Origin: Maea johnstoni
Lineage: Eukaryota; Annelida; Polychaeta; Spionida; Magelonidae
Assembly (NCBI GenBank): GCA_963942565.1
Contig: OZ012694.1
Location: 20,221,408-20,285,407 of the forward strand
Reading direction: 5' to 3'
Length of the DNA: 64,000 bases
This document shows, in pieces, positions 59,411 to 64,000 of the stretch (positions within the stretch are counted from its first letter, which is position 1; each line of letters begins with the position of its first letter). Position numbers and translations under genes: made by a program. The notes below the pieces were generated by a model that did not search any database, had not been told where the DNA came from, and was given only the letters and a program-made list of their open reading frames with translations.

Positions 59411-60767
59411 TATAAATTGCGCTAATTACTGGAAGACTTACATACTTACCCAACAATGGTGCAACAAAGGGCCAGGGTCTGGACCATATTTGGCCAGTTT
59501 GCCGTCGCCATCTACTGGAAGAATTTCAAACTAATACAACAATGCTGCAACAAAGACTCTATAACGTGACCATATTTGGCCCGTTGCTCTGAATTATCTA
59601 CTCTCTAAGTCATGTGTTTATGGTTATCGTTTGTAATAATAAAAAAAGTTAAGATCCCAGATACTCAACAAACAAAAATATGTAGAGGGAATCAAATACA
59701 TACAGTGAGCGATGATTGTACAAAAATCATTCTGATGATGCACGTGAATATTCTAAAGGATTGTTTCAAGAGTAGGCTTCCAAGAGAGGCGCGCCTCGTG
59801 AATTTTGGTCATTGTTGGCAAGAATCGGTGAGTAAAATTCACGTATATTTTTTAGCGGCGTCGAAATTGTACTTAAAGTAGCGAAAATTCTTAACAATTC
59901 TGACATCGCGTTGTATCAACACGTTCATGAACGTTTCAAGCATCACCACTGAGATTTCCAAGAACAATTGCTGCGTATTTTTTCGCATTTCACGGAAAGA
60001 AAATCTTTGCCACCAAGATGAGAATTCCGGGATTTTTCAACAATGACCATCAAACGGTCCAACAATGGAGTAAATGTTAAGACAAAGGATAACCTGGAAC
60101 GGATTTCTGTAGGTGATATTTAAACTCATTATAAAAGTAGATCAAGATGGATCTTATATCTGAAATGCCCACTCGTACAAAGAGAACAATCCAATCCAAT
60201 GCTGTACCCATGTATCGAGTTCGACGAGTCTTAGTTAAAATTCCTAATAGAAGGCCGGATCTGGCAAATCTTTGACAAGAAAATAAGAGAAATCCTGCAG
60301 TCGCTATCAGACATCCAAAGTATATATGTAGCATAGTAGTATATGTCATTGACCGTGCCATACGGCACGATGAAAATGTTCATGCATACATAATAACATA
60401 GCTATACTTAGAAACAACAATGGTATAGCAAACAAAACTCCAAATATGGGAAATGTTTAACAGCGCAGATCTTTGACATGAAAATAGAAGAAATCCTGCA
60501 GGTGACATTTGCAATGTATATTAAACATCCGAAGTTTAATCGTATCTTTCAACGTTTTTTATACTAATACCGAGAATTCTTCGCCCTTTGATAAGTGAAC
60601 ATTTGTTGATAATATATAAAAATCCTGAAAATTGAGAAAATTGTAAAGAATGTATCGTTCGAAGAAAAAATCGTTTTCTGTGGCATGCCGGCGAAGTGAA
60701 CTATTTATGTTGAAATTAGAAAATCAAGAAGTAGTTGTGAAGGCTATCACCGTCCATGGCACCCAGT

Positions 60768-62893
60768 TTTAGAGATCATTATGCAGTCAGCTAACACGAT
60801 AATAGGCATTCTAAAAATTGAATCCGTTTGATTTTATTAATTCATTGCTGAATGTTAATGTAAATATAAGCGAGTTGCTGCATTAAGATTTTATGTCAGT
60901 TCGTCACAGGGTCAAAAACGAATAGATTAGTAGCCTAGATGTCTAGACCGTCATTATTATTTTCTGTCTTCAGGTTTTGCTGTTACCAGACACCATGTAT
61001 TCAGGGTGGCAAGAGTGACCACATTAGTTAACATCTATCTCACCAGGGGAATAGAGTAATGTTTGAGTATGACAGAAACCACCTAACCCCACCAGAGATA
61101 TGAGGACCATATGTTGTCATTTATCTGCCGATTCTGGTACTACACCACACTGGTTGGCCAAATAAGAAGGGATTTATAACCTTTCATTGACTAGGAGCCT
61201 AGTACAATGGATTAGAAAACAAATATGATACCATAGTATTCACCTACTCAGCACTAAATACGTTTTACGAATACGAATATAAATTGCGCTACCTACTGGA
61301 AGACTTACATACTAACCCAACAGTGGTGCCTGGCAATGCGGTAAGATTAGGGTTAGGGTTACCCAACCCTAAGACTAGCCCTAACCCTAGCCCTGGACCT
61401 GATTCCTAACCCTAAACCTACGATTAGGGTTAGGAATCAGGGTTACGATACCCTAACACCAATCCTAACCCTAATCCTGGACCAGATTCCTAACCCTAAC
61501 TCTAACCCTAGATAGGGGATACCAAGATCATAAGTTTCTTTGACCTCCTTCCTGAGGACTGCGCGGATAAAGAGTCTACCTGGTCATGCAGAGTGTGGCC
61601 ATTGGTCTGGAACATATTTCGCGAGGTTTGCCGTCGCCACCTACTGGAAAAAATTCAAACTAATACAACAATGCTGCAACAAAGGCTCTGTAACGTGACC
61701 ATATTTGGCCCGTTGCTCTGTATTATCTACTCTTTAAATCATGTGTTTATGGTTATCGTTTGTAATAAAAAGAAAGGTAAGATCCCAGATACTCAACAAA
61801 CAAAAATATGTAGAGGGAATTAAATACATACAGTGAGCGATAATTGTACAAAAATCATTCTGATGATGCACGTGAATATTCTTAAGGATTGTTTCAAGAG
61901 TAGGCTTCCAAGAGAGGCGCGCCTCGTGAATTTTGGTCATTGTTGTCAAGAATCGGTGAGTAAAATTCACGTATATTTTTTTGCGGCGTCGAAATTGTAC
62001 TTAAAATAGCGAAAATTCTTAACGATTCTGACATCGCGTTGTATCAACACGTTCATGAACGTTTCAAGCATCACCACTGAGATTTCCAAGAACATTTGCT
62101 GCATATTTTTTCGCATTTCACGGAAAGAAAATCTTTGCCACCAAGATGAGAATTCCGGGATTTTTCAACAATGACCATCTAACGGTCCAACAATGGAGTA
62201 AATGTCAAGACAAAGGATGACCTGGAATGGATTTCTGTAGGTGATATTTAAACTCATTATAAAAGTAAAATCAAGATGGATCATATATCTGAAATGTCCA
62301 CACTTACAAAGAGAACAATCTAATGCTGTACCCATGTATCGAGTTCGACGAGTCTTAGTTAAAATATCTGAATGGAAGGCCCGATCTGGCAAATCTTTGA
62401 CAAGAAAATAGGAGAAATCCTGCAGTCGCTATCAGACATCCAAAGTATACATGTAGCATAGTAGTATATGTCATTGACCGTGCCATACGGCACGATGAAA
62501 ATGTTCATGCATACATAATAACATAGCTATATACTTAGAAACAAAAAAGGTATAGCAAACAAAACTCCAAATTAAGGAAATGTTTAACAGCGCAGATCTT
62601 TGACAAGAAAATAGAAAAAAATCCTTCAGGTGAAATTTGCAATGTATATCAAACATCCGAAGTTTAATCGTATCTTTCAACGTTTTTTGTACTAATACCG
62701 AGAATTTTTCGCCCTTTGATAAGTGAACGTTTGTTAATAATATTAAAAAATCTTGAAAAATGAGAATATTGTAAATAATGTATCGTTCGGAAAGCAAATC
62801 GTTTTCTGTGGCATGCCGGCGAAGTAAACTATTTATGTTGAAATTATAAAATCAAGAAGTAGTTGTGAAGGCTATCGACGTCCCTGACACCCA
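60768..62893. repeat. Segmental duplication, copy B
   Basis: Directly follows copy A, head to tail. It starts 'agagatcattatgcagtcag' and ends 'gtgaaggctatcgacgtc'. It lacks the two insertions of copy A but has a private segment of about 270 bp (61335-61605) that includes telomere-like repeats. Confidence 0.85.
61345..61512. repeat. Degenerate telomere-like repeats in both orientations
   Basis: Runs of 'ttagggttaggg' and 'ccctaaccctaa' alternate: TTAGGG-type at about 61349-61365, CCCTAA-type at about 61366-61425, TTAGGG-type at about 61425-61445, then CCCTAA-type to 61510. Interspersed 'cctggacctgattcctaacc' words repeat. It is present only in copy B of the segmental duplication. Confidence 0.8.
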
Positions 62894-64000
62894 TAATTGT
62901 GGGTATAAGTAGGAGCTGCGTTTCTCAAAAAATCCTATATCCTGCTGTAAGGCCACAATTTATTTATCATCAGAAGACCTTTCACTTAATGATTACTTGC
63001 ATCGGATAAATTGTCAAAATGTAACTACATGTACTTGTTTCACCTTTGTCGGTTCCCAGTGTCATTTTCCTATTTGATATAAAGTTAACACCCCATACCA
63101 ATAGGAAAATGAGCCAGGCAATCAGTCATCGCTTGAAATATATTTTCCTTCCGTTTATATAGTGGTCGGAAAAAGTGAATTTAAATTAATTTTCTCTCCC
63201 CAATAAACGGGAGTGAAAATAAATTTAAGTTTATTTTCTCTCCCCAATAAACGGGAGTGAAAATAAAATTTATTTTCTCTTTCACACTTGGTCCATCGTA
63301 GCCAGTACATGTATTTCCTTACCTGCAATCTAACGGTCGTGGGACAGTTACTTCAATAGGCAAGTGGCCTATGACATTGCGCAAGAATGCTCACTGTCTC
63401 CTCCCACTGTCAGGATTCGAATGCAGCTTGTGGGGAGGTTTTCAGTGACTTGGGGTTAGGTGGTGGTAGACCCACGGTTAATCTTTAACCATAGTTAATC
63501 TTTGGCAAATAACGCTCAGTTCAAGAGAGAGAGAGAGTAAACTCTACCATAGAGTACAATCCCAAATAAGATGATTGTGTCTTTATAGACGGGATTTACT
63601 ACTATTATTGTATTCTTATCATAATGACATATATCCTAATAGGTTTGCCAAGTTTGGATAGAAAAAACGAAGTATTTGTAACAAAAAAGAAGAAGAATGG
63701 TCTATCAAGTTTGGTTCAGACAGACTATAGCTAGTTAGAAGTGATGGTGGTCCAACGGAGAACCTAGAGAAAACTAACCCAGGTCCATGAAAGCTCCCCA
63801 TATGGCCCGATTCGTAACGTCACTCGGCTATCAGAGAAGGACCTGTTACCTTTTTATTGAAACTTGATTATACATGTATGATACTGCTGAAATACATAAA
63901 TAAGCCTTGTGTTTTTAGTCTTTTGGGGGCGATTCTGATTAACATTCCGCCTTTGAGTAATTAAAAGAATCAAAAGAACGTATGACCAAATTAGTTAATG
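62894..64000. other. Right-edge spacer with repeat fragments
   Basis: No gene is seen. It contains two 'ccccaataaacgggagtgaa' units (about 63200-63265) shared with 27400-27460, a SINE-like piece (about 63400-63470), and a partial copy of the 8381-8821 foldback MITE (about 63640-63735). Confidence 0.55.

Larger units (their letters stand above)
58205..60767. repeat. Segmental duplication, copy A
   Basis: Begins 'agagatcattatgtagtcag' and ends 'gtgaaggctatcaccgtc', matching copy B (60768-62893) at roughly 90% or better over most of its length. Copy A is longer because it carries a foldback insertion (58399-58570) and a LINE fragment (58859-59410) that copy B lacks. No conserved reading frame was found; the modest open frames present in both copies are not protein-like. 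Confidence 0.85.

Noticed and set aside
60077-62797. Minus-strand ORFs of 75-108 aa present in both duplication copies
   Set aside because: Frames are not conserved between the two copies and show no family features.

Overview
The window looks like nuclear DNA of a marine invertebrate animal. It has spliced genes with GT-AG introns, bilaterian-type proteins, AT-rich introns, and many small DNA transposons and (TA)n tracts. The phylum cannot be fixed from sequence alone; a lophotrochozoan or an invertebrate deuterostome both fit.

Five host genes can be read by hand. The 5' part of a syntaxin-18 gene (exons 1-3, minus, 10962 to 4374, running off the left edge) lies head-to-head with a TM2D2 gene (5 exons, plus, 11198-16010), with 235 bp between the start codons. 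FAHD1 (3 exons, minus, 25089 to 21003) follows, tail-to-tail with TM2D2. NHP2 (4 exons, plus, 43181-48398) then converges on a BTB-NPH3 gene (4 exons, minus, 55691 to 50103). The last belongs to a domain family known mainly from plant phototropin signalling. All five reading frames close exactly across the proposed splice sites.

Between FAHD1 and NHP2 sits a whole-looking Ty3/Gypsy LTR element (29596-41454). Its 819-bp LTRs read as identical, it carries gag, pol and a third large ORF, and it has inserted into a (TA)n tract. To its left is a 3.6-kb element whose inverted arms are built of ~268-bp tandem units (25731-29291). The introns and spacers hold many MITEs with readable ends: hAT-like with 8-bp target duplications, TA-flanked mariner/pogo-like, TTAA-flanked, TTA-flanked Harbinger-like, and a 709-bp foldback with a 9-bp duplication.

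The most unusual feature is that two of the five genes carry tandem arrays made from their own exon/intron junctions. In FAHD1, an 88-bp unit holding most of exon 2 plus its 5' splice site is present about 32 times (2.8 kb). In the BTB-NPH3 gene, a 134-bp unit holding the 3' splice site and 5' half of exon 3 is present six times. In syntaxin-18, exon 3 is bracketed by two different MITEs, 16 and 18 nt from its splice sites. The right end (58205-62893) is a tandem segmental duplication. One copy acts as the empty site for two insertions in the other, and the second copy holds telomere-like repeats in both orientations.
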